This document shows, piece by piece, positions 26,111-33,615 of a DNA stretch of 34,920 nt (positions are counted from its first letter, which is position 1; each line of letters begins with the position of its first letter). Location: positions 1-34,920 of the forward strand of contig JAZQAK010000044.1 in assembly GCA_045545175.1 (NCBI GenBank), read 5' to 3'. The notes under the pieces were generated by a model that saw nothing but the letters and a program-made list of their open reading frames with translations, had not been told where the DNA came from and did not search any database. The stretch comes from RGIG6165 sp045545175. Lineage in GTDB: Bacteria; Bacillota; Clostridia; Oscillospirales; Feifaniaceae. The position numbers and the translations under genes were made by a program.

Positions 26111-26141
26111 ATGCAGACAACTGAAATTGGAGTGAAATTTT

Positions 26142-27071
26142 ATGGTACACAATAATATTTTGGAAGCAATCGGAAATACACCCATGATAAAACTTCAAAA
26201 TATTGTTCCTAAAGACTGTGCAGACATTCTTGTAAAGTTTGAGGGGCTGAACGTAGGCGGCTCAATCAAAACAAGAACTGCTTATAATATGATAAAGGAT
26301 GCAATCAGCCGCGGAAAGATAAATAAGGATACCGTTATAGTGGAACCGACGAGCGGAAATCAAGGTATAGGTCTTGCGTTGGTCGGTGCAGTAATGGGAT
26401 TTAAAACTAAGATTATAATGCCCGATTCGGTAAGTGAAGAACGCAGAAAACTGGTCCGTCACTACGGTGCAGAGGTTATTCTGGTGCATGATGACGGTGA
26501 TATAGGGGCGTGCATTGACGAATGTCTGCGTCTTGCTCTTTCAATGGAAAGTGAAAATCCGAACGTATTTGTACCGCAACAGTTTGAAAACCCCGCAAAT
26601 CTTCAAGTTCAGAGGGAGCAGACGGGAAGAGAGATACTTGAGCAGGTGAGCGGTCCTATCCACGGATTCTGCTCGGGCATAGGTACGGGCGGAACGATTA
26701 CGGGCATTGGCGAGACTTTAAAAGATGCAAATCCCGATATGATTATCTGGGCGGCAGAGCCTGAAAATGCGGCGATTTTATCGGGCGGTTCTATCGGTAC
26801 CCATATTCAGATGGGTATAGGTGACGGGATTATTCCTGCCATACTGAATCAGGAGATTTACGATGATATCTGTGTCATAACGGATGACGAAGCGATCGAA
26901 ACGTCAAAAATCCTTGCTTCGAAAGAGGGCATTATGTGCGGTATTTCAAGCGGAACAAACGTGGCGGCGGCAATCAAACTTGCAAAACTGCTGGGCCGGG
27001 GAAAAACCGTAGTTACCGTTCTTCCCGACACAGCAGAAAGATATTTCTCCACACCTCTTTTTGAAGAATAA
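26142..27071 (+). CDS. cysK: Cysteine synthase (O-acetylserine sulfhydrylase family)
   Basis: This 309-residue pyridoxal-phosphate enzyme should make cysteine from an activated serine and sulfide. Visible features: ILEAIGNTPMIKL at the start, the cofactor lysine in GGSIKTR (about K43), the cofactor/substrate loop EPTSGNQGIGLA (about 67-78), the phosphate-binding loop GIGTGGTITG (about 177-186), and SSGTNVAAA near the end. The substrate loop has Gln where many CysK proteins have Thr (SGNQG instead of SGNTG), and the lysine is followed by TR rather than DR. This variant seems to be a Firmicutes subgroup, but it makes the exact acceptor less certain. The ribosome site is GGAGTGA. The next gene begins 42 nt downstream. 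Confidence 0.93.
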   Translation: MVHNNILEAIGNTPMIKLQNIVPKDCADILVKFEGLNVGGSIKTRTAYNMIKDAISRGKINKDTVIVEPTSGNQGIGLALVGAVMGFKTKIIMPDSVSEERRKLVRHYGAEVILVHDDGDIGACIDECLRLALSMESENPNVFVPQQFENPANLQVQREQTGREILEQVSGPIHGFCSGIGTGGTITGIGETLKDANPDMIIWAAEPENAAILSGGSIGTHIQMGIGDGIIPAILNQEIYDDICVITDDEAIETSKILASKEGIMCGISSGTNVAAAIKLAKLLGRGKTVVTVLPDTAERYFSTPLFEE

Positions 27072-27112
27072 ATGATATGAATAATATTGAATATTGTCGG
27101 GAGGATCGAATT

Positions 27113-27637
27113 ATGAAAAAAATACTTGTGGTTGTTGATATGCAGAACGATTTTGTTGACGGTGCACTCGGCAGTGCAGAAGCAACGGCAATTGTTGACA
27201 ACGTGGTAAATAAAATTGAAAAATTTGACGGTGATATCATTGCAACGTACGATACTCATTATGAAAATTATATGCAGACGAACGAAGGAAAGAATCTTCC
27301 CGTACCGCATTGTATAAAAGGGACGGACGGCTGGAAATTAAATAACAAAGTGGAAGCTGCTCTTAAAGAAAAAGGTTACGTTTCGATAGAAAAGATAACG
27401 TTTGGTTCGGTAAACCTGCCCGATAAGGTTAAATCTCTCGCGGGGGATGAAGAGTTTTCGGTGGAACTTATAGGCCTTTGTACTGACATATGCGTCGTTT
27501 CAAATGCGCTTATTCTGAAAGCAAATTTTCCCGAGGCGGAAATATCGGTAGACTCGTCCTGCTGTGCAGGTGTAAGTGTTGCAACACATAATGCGGCACT
27601 TGATACGATGAGATGTTGTCAGATTGAAGTGAAATAA
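27113..27637 (+). CDS. Isochorismatase-family cysteine hydrolase (nicotinamidase-like)
   Basis: This is a 174-residue protein with the isochorismatase fold. The catalytic triad is D9 (VVDMQNDFVDGALG), K94 (IEKITFGS) and C127 (GLCTDICVVSNALI). A D-T-H (47-49) and a later P-H (65-66) sit where nicotinamidases bind metal. This subgroup is often annotated as nicotinamidase-related amidase, hydrolysing nicotinamide to nicotinate for NAD salvage, but the substrate cannot be settled from sequence. The start at 27113 was chosen because GGGAGG precedes it. An upstream ATG at 27077 would add 12 residues without a ribosome site. It probably shares a transcript with cysK. Confidence 0.88.
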   Translation: MKKILVVVDMQNDFVDGALGSAEATAIVDNVVNKIEKFDGDIIATYDTHYENYMQTNEGKNLPVPHCIKGTDGWKLNNKVEAALKEKGYVSIEKITFGSVNLPDKVKSLAGDEEFSVELIGLCTDICVVSNALILKANFPEAEISVDSSCCAGVSVATHNAALDTMRCCQIEVK

Positions 27638-27645
27638 TGTTTGTA

Positions 27646-27674
27646 TTGCACTTTGTAAAAAAGTGTGATAAAAT
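27646..27674 (+). promoter_or_regulatory. Promoter of putP
   Basis: TTGCAC (27646-27651), a 17-nt spacer and TAAAAT (27669-27674) lie 26 nt before the putP ATG at 27701. Confidence 0.5.
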
Positions 27675-27700
27675 GGAAAATATTTTTTATGGAGGGTTTT

Positions 27701-29254
27701 ATGAATAGTCAAACAATTCAGATTCTCGTAGCTATGGTAATCTACATGGCTATAGTTATAGTAATTGGCGTCGTTTTTTCGAAAAAAGCAAATGAAAATT
27801 CAGAAAATTACTATCTTGGCGGACGTTCTTTAGGTCCGTGGGTAACCGCAATGAGTGCAGAGGCATCGGATATGAGCGGATGGCTTCTTATGGGTCTTCC
27901 CGGTGTTGCATACTGGTGCGGTCTTGCTGATGCTGCATGGACGGCAATCGGTCTTGCATTAGGTACATATTTAAACTGGTTGCTTGTATCTAAGAGGCTT
28001 CGCAGATACAGTATCAAGGCAAAAAATTCCATCACACTTCCCGAATTCTTTTCAAACAGATTCCATGAAAAGAAAAAGGTTATCCTTACGATTTCAGCAA
28101 TGTTCATTCTGGTATTCTTTACCGTATATGCAGCAAGCTGCTTTGTAACCTGCGGTAAACTTTTCTCCACGTTGTTCGGGTTGCCTTACGTTACGATGAT
28201 GATTGTGGGTGCAATTTTCGTGTTGCTGTATACTCTGCTTGGAGGATTCCTTGCAGAGAGTGCTTCTGACTTTATGCAGGGCATCGTAATGATAGTTGCT
28301 CTCGTTGTTATCGTTACCGTTAGCACGATAAATGCAGGCGGTGTAGGCGCAATTGTTGAAAATGCAAAAAATATTCCCGGCTTCCTTGATTTCTTCGGTC
28401 TTGCAACACCTCAGCTCGGTGCTGACGGTCAGCAGATTGTAGAAGCAGGCAAACCCCTTTTCGGTAATGCAGCACCTTACGGCTGGCTGAGCATTGTATC
28501 TATGCTTGCATGGGGTCTCGGCTACTTTGGTATGCCTCAGGTTCTTTTAAGATTTATGGCAATCAGAGAAGAGAAAGAACTCAAAATGTCAAGAAGAATT
28601 GCTATGATTTGGGTTGTTATTTCTCTTGCGGTTGCAGTATTTATCGGTCTCGTAGGCAGACAACTTTTCCCCGTACAGCATTTAACGGCTTCTTCTGCTG
28701 AAAATATCTTTATCACACTTGCAACAAGTTCACTTCCCGCAATTCTTGCAGGTTTCGTAATGGCAGGTATACTTGCGGCAACAATCAGTTCATCAGACTC
28801 GTATCTTCTTATTGCGGCTTCTGCTTTTGCTAAGAACATTTATCAGGGCGTTTTCAATAAGAAAGCAACGGACAAGCGTGTTATGGTAATGACGAGAATT
28901 ACACTTCTCGTTACTGCCTTGATTGCTATCGTAATTGCACTTGATGAAAACAGCGTTATATTCAGAATTGTATCATTTGCATGGGCAGGCTTCGGTGCAA
29001 CGTTCGGTCCTCTTATGATCTTCTCACTCTTCTGGAAGAGAACGACAAAAGAAGGTGCTGTTGCAGGTATGGTAAGCGGTGCAGCTATGGTGTTTATCTG
29101 GAAGCTCGTTATCAGCAAACTCGGCGGTGCATTTGCTATTTATGAACTTCTTCCTGCATTTGTGATTTCTTCAATAGTTATTGTTGTGGTATCACTTCTG
29201 ACACCTAAGCCGTCAGATGAAATTCTCGAAGAATTTGAATCAGTAAAAGCATAA
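27701..29254 (+). CDS. putP: Sodium/proline symporter PutP
   Basis: This is a 517-residue member of the sodium:solute symporter family with about 13 membrane helices. The N-terminal part has the PutP pattern: NYYLGGRSLGPWVTAMSAEASDMSGWLLMG, covering the unwound first core helix that binds Na+ and substrate. Later GYFGMPQVLLRFMAI and the SSDSYLLIAASAFAKNIYQ helix (second Na+ site residues Ser-Ser) fit as well. It should import proline with Na+. The ATG at 27701 follows GGAGGG (27691-27696). An earlier ATG at 27665 lies inside the promoter and is rejected. It is a single-gene unit ended by a strong terminator. Confidence 0.95.
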   Translation: MNSQTIQILVAMVIYMAIVIVIGVVFSKKANENSENYYLGGRSLGPWVTAMSAEASDMSGWLLMGLPGVAYWCGLADAAWTAIGLALGTYLNWLLVSKRLRRYSIKAKNSITLPEFFSNRFHEKKKVILTISAMFILVFFTVYAASCFVTCGKLFSTLFGLPYVTMMIVGAIFVLLYTLLGGFLAESASDFMQGIVMIVALVVIVTVSTINAGGVGAIVENAKNIPGFLDFFGLATPQLGADGQQIVEAGKPLFGNAAPYGWLSIVSMLAWGLGYFGMPQVLLRFMAIREEKELKMSRRIAMIWVVISLAVAVFIGLVGRQLFPVQHLTASSAENIFITLATSSLPAILAGFVMAGILAATISSSDSYLLIAASAFAKNIYQGVFNKKATDKRVMVMTRITLLVTALIAIVIALDENSVIFRIVSFAWAGFGATFGPLMIFSLFWKRTTKEGAVAGMVSGAAMVFIWKLVISKLGGAFAIYELLPAFVISSIVIVVVSLLTPKPSDEILEEFESVKA

Positions 29255-29256
29255 AT

Positions 29257-29289
29257 AAAAAACGGTTGGATATCCAACCGTTTTTTTTA
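29257..29289. terminator. Bidirectional terminator between putP and the structured RNA
   Basis: The 18-nt palindrome CGGTTGGATATCCAACCG (29263-29280) is flanked by A6 and T8, so it can end putP on the plus strand and the minus-strand RNA gene. Confidence 0.9.
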
Positions 29290-29290
29290 A

Positions 29291-29496
29291 TTTATGCCCC
29301 ACAACGACCGTCTGACCTTTAAAAACCCTGCTGATGCAAGGGTGGGTGCTTCCTGTGCAGCCTTGTGCTTCCAACGTCCAACCTAAGTCAAATTGCTTAA
29401 GTCGGGAGGCCTGCTTTTCCATCTGCAAATCAAGTAAAGCTCCCTTTTATAAAAGTGTAGGAATTTATCGGTCAAAAAAACGCGTCTCGCAGGGAT
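29291..29496 (-). ncRNA. ssrS: Probable 6S RNA (SsrS)
   Basis: This is a gap of about 300 nt without a credible gene. On the minus strand a promoter places the start at A29496, and the RNA runs to about 29291, just before a terminator, giving about 206 nt. The ends pair: TATCCCTGCGA at the 5' end with TTGTGGGGCATA at the 3' end over about 11 bp with one bulge. A small hairpin, CCCTTGC-ATCA-GCAGGG, lies in the 3' half near 29322-29343. Terminal stem, large interior loop with a small hairpin in its 3' strand, and length all match Firmicutes 6S RNA, which binds sigma-A RNA polymerase by mimicking an open promoter. The identity rests on shape and remembered sequence flavour (CCCTGCGA, GGGAGCTT, CACCCACC), not on a model search. 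Confidence 0.65.
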
Positions 29497-29502
29497 ACCT
29501 AT

Positions 29503-29531
29503 ATTATAACCGAAATCGGCTCGTATAACAA
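29503..29531 (-). promoter_or_regulatory. Promoter of the 6S-like RNA
   Basis: On the minus strand TTGTTA (29531-29526), a 17-nt spacer and a perfect TATAAT (29508-29503) predict a start at A29496, exactly where the terminal stem begins. Confidence 0.7.
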
Positions 29532-29556
29532 GGCGATTTTTGCAAATAATACGAAT

Positions 29557-29901
29557 ATGAAGAAATTAATTTTAATCGGTATTTTATGCGGAGCAATAAA
29601 CGGTTTTTTTGGAGGAGGCGCGGGACTTATTCTTGTGCCTTTACTCGGACTTGTGGGACTTGATACGAAATACTGCCATGCAACGAGCATAGCGATAACT
29701 TTACCGTTGAGTGTCGTTTCTCTGTGTGTATATTTCTTTTCGGGAAACGTTGTAGCGGATAATCTGTGGCTTTATATAATTGGCGGTACTTTGGGCGGTA
29801 TAGTGGGGGCAACCCTGCTCAAAAAAGTGTCATCACGGTTTATCAGCATACTGTTTTCGCTATTTATGATATTTTCGGCAGTCAGGTTGTGGTTTAAATG
29901 A
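29557..29901 (+). CDS. Half-size TauE/SafE-family permease, first half
   Basis: This is a 114-residue protein with about four membrane segments. It has the N-terminal half of the TauE/SafE (TSUP) family: G-x-x-x-G-F-F-G-G-G-A-G-L-I-L-V-P near residues 10-26, then C-H-A-T-S-I-A and GGTLGGIVGATLL. Full proteins of this family, about 250 residues, export sulfite/sulfoacetate-type anions and consist of two similar halves. Here each half is a separate gene joined by an ATGA overlap. No ribosome site is obvious before this ATG. The two proteins probably act as a heterodimer. Substrate unknown. Confidence 0.85.
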   Translation: MKKLILIGILCGAINGFFGGGAGLILVPLLGLVGLDTKYCHATSIAITLPLSVVSLCVYFFSGNVVADNLWLYIIGGTLGGIVGATLLKKVSSRFISILFSLFMIFSAVRLWFK

Positions 29902-30248
29902 AAGAAATACTCGTATCACTTATAACAGGTGCTCTCAGCGGTATGGGGATAGGCGGGGGAAGTCTGCTCATTATTTTGCTGACCGCTTTTTTCGGTGTTG
30001 CTCAGCAAACGGCACAGAGCATAAATCTTATTTATTTTCTGCCGTGTGCCGCAGTGTCCCTTTTTATACATTTCAAAAACGGTTTTGTGGATAAAAAAAC
30101 CGCACTTACAGTAGCGCTCAGCGGCTGTGTAAGTGCGATTCCGTTTGCTTATTTTGCTGTAAACTGTGACAGTTCGTTGTTGAGAAAATGTTTTGCTGTT
30201 CTTATTTTTATATGCGGTATTCTTCAACTTTTTAAAAAATCAAGATAA
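29898..30248 (+). CDS. Half-size TauE/SafE-family permease, second half
   Basis: This 116-residue membrane protein has about four segments and repeats the family motif at its start (GALSGMGIGGGSLLIILL, residues about 12-29), then A-Q-S-I-N-L-I-Y-F-L-P. It corresponds to the other half of a TauE/SafE permease. It begins in the ATGA overlap with the preceding gene, so translation is coupled. Its last 25 bases overlap the convergent ruvX gene, with no terminator between them. Confidence 0.83.
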   Translation: MKEILVSLITGALSGMGIGGGSLLIILLTAFFGVAQQTAQSINLIYFLPCAAVSLFIHFKNGFVDKKTALTVALSGCVSAIPFAYFAVNCDSSLLRKCFAVLIFICGILQLFKKSR

Positions 30249-30637
30249 CCCTGGAGTATTATTGAGGCGGCTATTCTATCAACAAGCGCCTTTCTTTTTT
30301 TGCCTCTTTTATCAGTTTCGTTGAGAAAGTAGGTTGCCGATACTGTCGTCAGGCGTTCGTCACGGAGTATTATCTCTCCATCAAACTTTTCTGCGAGCAT
30401 AGAGGCGAAAATACGTGTCTTTTCTGCACGCGGGCCTTCACTGCCGTCCATATTGAGAGGTAATCCCAAAACAAGTTTTTCCACTTTCTCTTTTTTGATA
30501 ATCTCAATAATCTCATCACACACTTTGGGCGCGTGACCGCTTTCTATCGTTGTGTAATTTGATGCCAGAGTAAGACTGTTGTCGCTTATGGCAATTCCTG
30601 TTCGTCTGTCACCGTAGTCAATTCCGAGTATTTTCAT
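30224..30637 (-). CDS. ruvX: RuvX/YqgF Holliday-junction resolvase-like nuclease
   Basis: This is a 137-residue RNase H-fold protein of the YqgF family, acting in 16S rRNA 5'-end maturation and/or Holliday-junction resolution. Motifs: ILGIDYGDRRTGIAISD (catalytic D near 6), LGLPLNMDGSEGPRA near 58-72 and DERLTTVSA near 98-106 with the second acidic site; a late KRKALVDRIAASIILQ carries the third Asp. AAGGTGA precedes its ATG, 8 nt after the stop of the glycosyltransferase-CsaB gene, so the two are co-transcribed. Confidence 0.95.
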   Translation of the reverse strand: MKILGIDYGDRRTGIAISDNSLTLASNYTTIESGHAPKVCDEIIEIIKKEKVEKLVLGLPLNMDGSEGPRAEKTRIFASMLAEKFDGEIILRDERLTTVSATYFLNETDKRGKKRKALVDRIAASIILQGYLDFLKS

Positions 30638-30645
30638 ATTTCACC

Positions 30646-32823
30646 TTATTTATCCAGTAATTCAGCGGCTATTTCAGCATTCTTGACCGCTTCACGTTTC
30701 ATTCTTGCAGAACGTGCTTTTACGCTTCGTGAAAACTCATCGTAACTGCCGAGTATGACGTCCGTGTAATTTATAAGTGCTTCGAGGTTTATGTTGTCAC
30801 AGGGTACAAGCATATCCACGCCTATATATTCAAGAAAACTGATTACTTTTGAATCGTATGAAATGCCTATGGCAGGTACGCCCTCAAGTGTTGAGAATAC
30901 GAGTGAATGAAGTCTCATACCCACGGTAAATTTAGCGTTAGCAAGTATCGCTCTTGCCTGGTCTGTATCCATGTTGGTAAAACAGTAGGTTTTAAGCGAA
31001 TCTGCAAGTTTTTTGCAAACCTGAGCATCCTCTTCGTCGTTAAACGAAAGCACGACGGGAGTATATGAATAAGTGCGCTTTACGTATTCGGCAAAGGTTG
31101 AGAACTTTTCTACGTAATGCTCGTCAAGAGTATCCCAGCTTCTAATTGAAATTACAAAATAGTTTTTTGGGAACTTGTCTGAAATTTCGAGCTTCGATTC
31201 GGGCAATGTGAAAACCTCGTCTGCCGTTATTTCGATATACGGTTCTGTGACGTTCATCGTCTTGAGTAAAGCTGCAGAACGGCTTTCTCTGAGAGTTATT
31301 ACGTCAACCGAGTTGAGAATTTTTGCAGTAATGGAATGATTTTTGCGGTGTACAAGCGGTCCTATACCGTTGGCGTAAAGCATTGTGTAGACACCGCAGC
31401 GATTTGCCCAGTAGAGAAGTGACAGATAGTAGAAAAGTGATTTTGTGCTCGTTACGTCCTGTATCAGATTGCCGCCGCCGAAAATCAGCACTTTACTTTT
31501 TGATATGACTCTCATCACGGAGAAAATGTTGAAACGGTCAAAAGCGTGGTAACGCTCGGGAAGACCTGCGTCCTTTGCCGAACGTGTGAGGACGGCTATG
31601 CAACAACCGGGACATTTTGCTTCAAGGTTACTTGCAATTGCACTAAGCAGTGCCTCGTCACCCATGTTTTTATATCCGTAGTATCCGCAAAGAAGATAGT
31701 CGTAACTCTTCGGCTTATAAACCTGATAGTATACGTTAAGTGCATCTTCTGCCATTCTTGAAACGGAATAATCTTTAAGGATTATTTCGCGTTCTGCTTT
31801 GCCGATTGCCTTTTTTTGCTCATCAGAAAGAGCAAGATATTTTTTATATTCTTCAAGAATACCTTTGGCGGTAGTCGTTCCGATACCTCTGAAGGTAAAA
31901 TTCGTTTTGTAACAGTCGTTAAGTTTACTTTCGTTGAATAGACCTACAAAACCCTGGTTGCCCGCAAATATGACGGGAACCTCACACGACATTGCTTCAA
32001 GTGCCGCACGCGAAACACCGACAAACAGATTTGCCCTTGCGCAGAGGCGGGGAATATCCGTACGACCGCCCGTAACAATAACGTAGTCGCTACCGGCTTT
32101 ACTGTTTAAAGCAGACGCCTTTGCCTTGAGCTCTTCAAGGGCATTGCCGTTGCCGACTACAAATATTTTTGCATCGGGGGACAGCGTGTGAATATCTTCA
32201 GCCGCGTCAAGAAGTTCATACGCGGCAAGACAGGCGTTTTTGTCCATTCTGCTGACCGTGAGTATAACGGGGGTAGAGGGGGACAAATCAAATTCTTCGT
32301 CTATAGGCAGGGTAGATACGCCTGCAGAAAAATCAGCCGTATTTATACCGTTGACGGTAACTGTTATTTTTTCTTCGGCAATACCGTAGTTTTCAACGAG
32401 GTATGCCTTAAGGTCATCCGACACGGCGATTGAACGTTTGCCCCACGTAGTCAGTTTTCCGATAAGACCGTCCGTAGTAAAATTAAAATGCGTAGTCGTG
32501 ACAAACGGTGTACGAGTCAGAAAAGCTACAATATTAGATAAAAACGCGGGTATGCGCGCGTGCGCGTGTATTATATCAGGACGGTTGTGTCTTACCCATT
32601 TGTAAAGAATAAATGCAGAGCGCAAAATAGCCCATACGCCACGCACGTTGAGAGGCGCATTGACGTGTTTTACACCGAATTCTTCAACATTCTTGACAAA
32701 AACACCGCCGTTTGAACAGATAGTAACGTCGTGTCCCGCTCTGGACAGAGCCTTTGAAAGCTCGGCAATATGCGTTTCGGCACCGCCAAGATCAAGACCC
32801 ATTGTAGTCATTAATATTTTCAT
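30646..32823 (-). CDS. csaB: Fused glycosyltransferase family 4 and CsaB-type polysaccharide pyruvyl transferase
   Basis: This is a 725-residue two-domain enzyme. Residues 1 to about 365 are a GT-B glycosyltransferase of family 4 (TMGLDLGGAETHI at the start, HAHARIPAF, VTVNGINTADF, and the donor-site E in SRAALEAMSCEVPVIF). Residues about 371-725 match CsaB, with YYGYKNMGDEALL, FGGGNLIQD and, near the end, GMRLHSLVFS and GISYDSKV. CsaB adds pyruvate ketals to a wall polysaccharide, and SLH domains bind that modified polymer. The fusion suggests that the same protein adds a sugar and then pyruvylates it, which is inference. The start at 32823 was chosen because GGAG lies 6 nt upstream. An ATG 12 nt earlier has no ribosome site. 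Confidence 0.93.
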   Translation of the reverse strand: MKILMTTMGLDLGGAETHIAELSKALSRAGHDVTICSNGGVFVKNVEEFGVKHVNAPLNVRGVWAILRSAFILYKWVRHNRPDIIHAHARIPAFLSNIVAFLTRTPFVTTTHFNFTTDGLIGKLTTWGKRSIAVSDDLKAYLVENYGIAEEKITVTVNGINTADFSAGVSTLPIDEEFDLSPSTPVILTVSRMDKNACLAAYELLDAAEDIHTLSPDAKIFVVGNGNALEELKAKASALNSKAGSDYVIVTGGRTDIPRLCARANLFVGVSRAALEAMSCEVPVIFAGNQGFVGLFNESKLNDCYKTNFTFRGIGTTTAKGILEEYKKYLALSDEQKKAIGKAEREIILKDYSVSRMAEDALNVYYQVYKPKSYDYLLCGYYGYKNMGDEALLSAIASNLEAKCPGCCIAVLTRSAKDAGLPERYHAFDRFNIFSVMRVISKSKVLIFGGGNLIQDVTSTKSLFYYLSLLYWANRCGVYTMLYANGIGPLVHRKNHSITAKILNSVDVITLRESRSAALLKTMNVTEPYIEITADEVFTLPESKLEISDKFPKNYFVISIRSWDTLDEHYVEKFSTFAEYVKRTYSYTPVVLSFNDEEDAQVCKKLADSLKTYCFTNMDTDQARAILANAKFTVGMRLHSLVFSTLEGVPAIGISYDSKVISFLEYIGVDMLVPCDNINLEALINYTDVILGSYDEFSRSVKARSARMKREAVKNAEIAAELLDK

Positions 32824-32851
32824 TGCAATCTCCATTTAGTTGTTTTAAAAT

Positions 32852-32880
32852 ATTATAATATATATTGAATGAATTTTCTA
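32852..32880 (-). promoter_or_regulatory. Possible promoter of the csaB-ruvX operon
   Basis: On the minus strand a perfect TATAAT (32857-32852) has TAGAAA (32880-32875) 17 nt upstream. The -35 is weak. Confidence 0.45.
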
Positions 32881-32913
32881 TACATATTTTTAAATAAATC
32901 GTCAAAAAAACAC

Positions 32914-32942
32914 TTGCAATTTGCAATATAATACATTATAAT
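32914..32942 (+). promoter_or_regulatory. Promoter of the rpmG-secE-nusG operon
   Basis: TTGCAA (32914-32919), a 17-nt spacer and TATAAT (32937-32942) lie about 100 nt before rpmG. A second TTGCAA (32921-32926) and a second TATAAT (32927-32932) lie within the spacer. Confidence 0.7.
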
Positions 32943-33044
32943 GATAGTTACCTCTGGTCAGGTCTTTTTTTTTGAAACAAAATATTTGGCTCGGACGGAG
33001 GAAGGAAACATAAAAAAGGTTTTCGAAAATTAGGAGGTGCAAGA

Positions 33045-33194
33045 ATGAGAGTTAAAATTACTCTTGCTTGTAGTGAATGTAGTCAGAGAAACTACAACAC
33101 TATGAAAAACAAGAAAAACAATCCCGATCGTCTTGAAATGAACAAGTACTGCCGCTTCTGCAAGAAGCACACTTTACACAAGGAAACAAAGTAA
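33045..33194 (+). CDS. rpmG: 50S ribosomal protein L33
   Basis: This is a 49-residue protein beginning MRVKITLACSEC after a strong AGGAGGTG. It is the zinc-ribbon form of L33: C9 and C12 pair with C36 and C39 (NKYCRFCKKHTLH). The middle matches RNYNTMKNKKN and R-L-E-M-N-K-Y, the family core. It opens the classic Gram-positive operon L33-SecE-NusG-L11-L1. Confidence 0.96.
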   Translation: MRVKITLACSECSQRNYNTMKNKKNNPDRLEMNKYCRFCKKHTLHKETK

Positions 33195-33237
33195 GGTACT
33201 TACATTCTGACGAAGACGAAAGAAAAGGAGGATTGCA

Positions 33238-33600
33238 ATGGCTGACAAAGAAAAGAAGGGCGGCATTGTCAAATGGTTCCGCGAATTCAAGAGTGAATGG
33301 AAGAAAATCGTTTGGCCCGGTCGCAAGCAGCTTAAGAACAATACGCTGGTAGTAATTGCCTGCGTCGTTGTTGTAACACTGGTCATATTTGCATTCGATT
33401 CAGGTTTCAAAGCACTCGTGGGTCTTGTTATTCCCGAGTATGAAATGTCTACCGTTATAACGGATGAAGAAATAACGGGTGACGTTACAGTTGAAGATGA
33501 AACGACTGAAGGCGAAACTGTTGAAGATGACACAGCAGAAGGCGAAACTGAAGAAACAACCGAACAGCAGTCCACAGAAAATACTGCTGATGCTCAGTAA
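33238..33600 (+). CDS. secE: Preprotein translocase subunit SecE with acidic C-terminal extension
   Basis: This is a 120-residue protein. Residues 10-60 are the SecE core: an amphipathic helix with WFREFKSEWKKIVWPGRKQL, then one membrane helix (about 35-53). SecE stabilises the SecY channel. Bacterial short SecE proteins normally end soon after the helix at 60-75 residues. Here about 50 extra residues follow, nearly all Glu, Asp, Thr and polar (repeats such as TTEGETVEDD and AEGETEETTE). With the helix oriented as in other SecE proteins this tail would be extracellular. AAAGGAGG precedes the ATG. Confidence 0.93.
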   Translation: MADKEKKGGIVKWFREFKSEWKKIVWPGRKQLKNNTLVVIACVVVVTLVIFAFDSGFKALVGLVIPEYEMSTVITDEEITGDVTVEDETTEGETVEDDTAEGETEETTEQQSTENTADAQ

Positions 33601-33615
33601 TCAAGGGGTGTCTGT

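Noticed and set aside
29334..29528. Plus-strand open frame of 64 codons in the putP-TauE gap
   Set aside because: It lies within the structured RNA and its promoter on the other strand, with no ribosome site and no recognisable protein.
29557..30248. TauE/SafE gene broken by a frameshift
   Set aside because: Both halves have intact family motifs and the second begins in an ATGA overlap, as coupled genes do. A real two-gene arrangement is more likely.
32950..32975. ACCT/AGGT dyad followed by a long T-run at the start of the rpmG leader, as an attenuator
   Set aside because: The stem is only 4 bp and sits at the predicted transcript start, too weak and too early to support.
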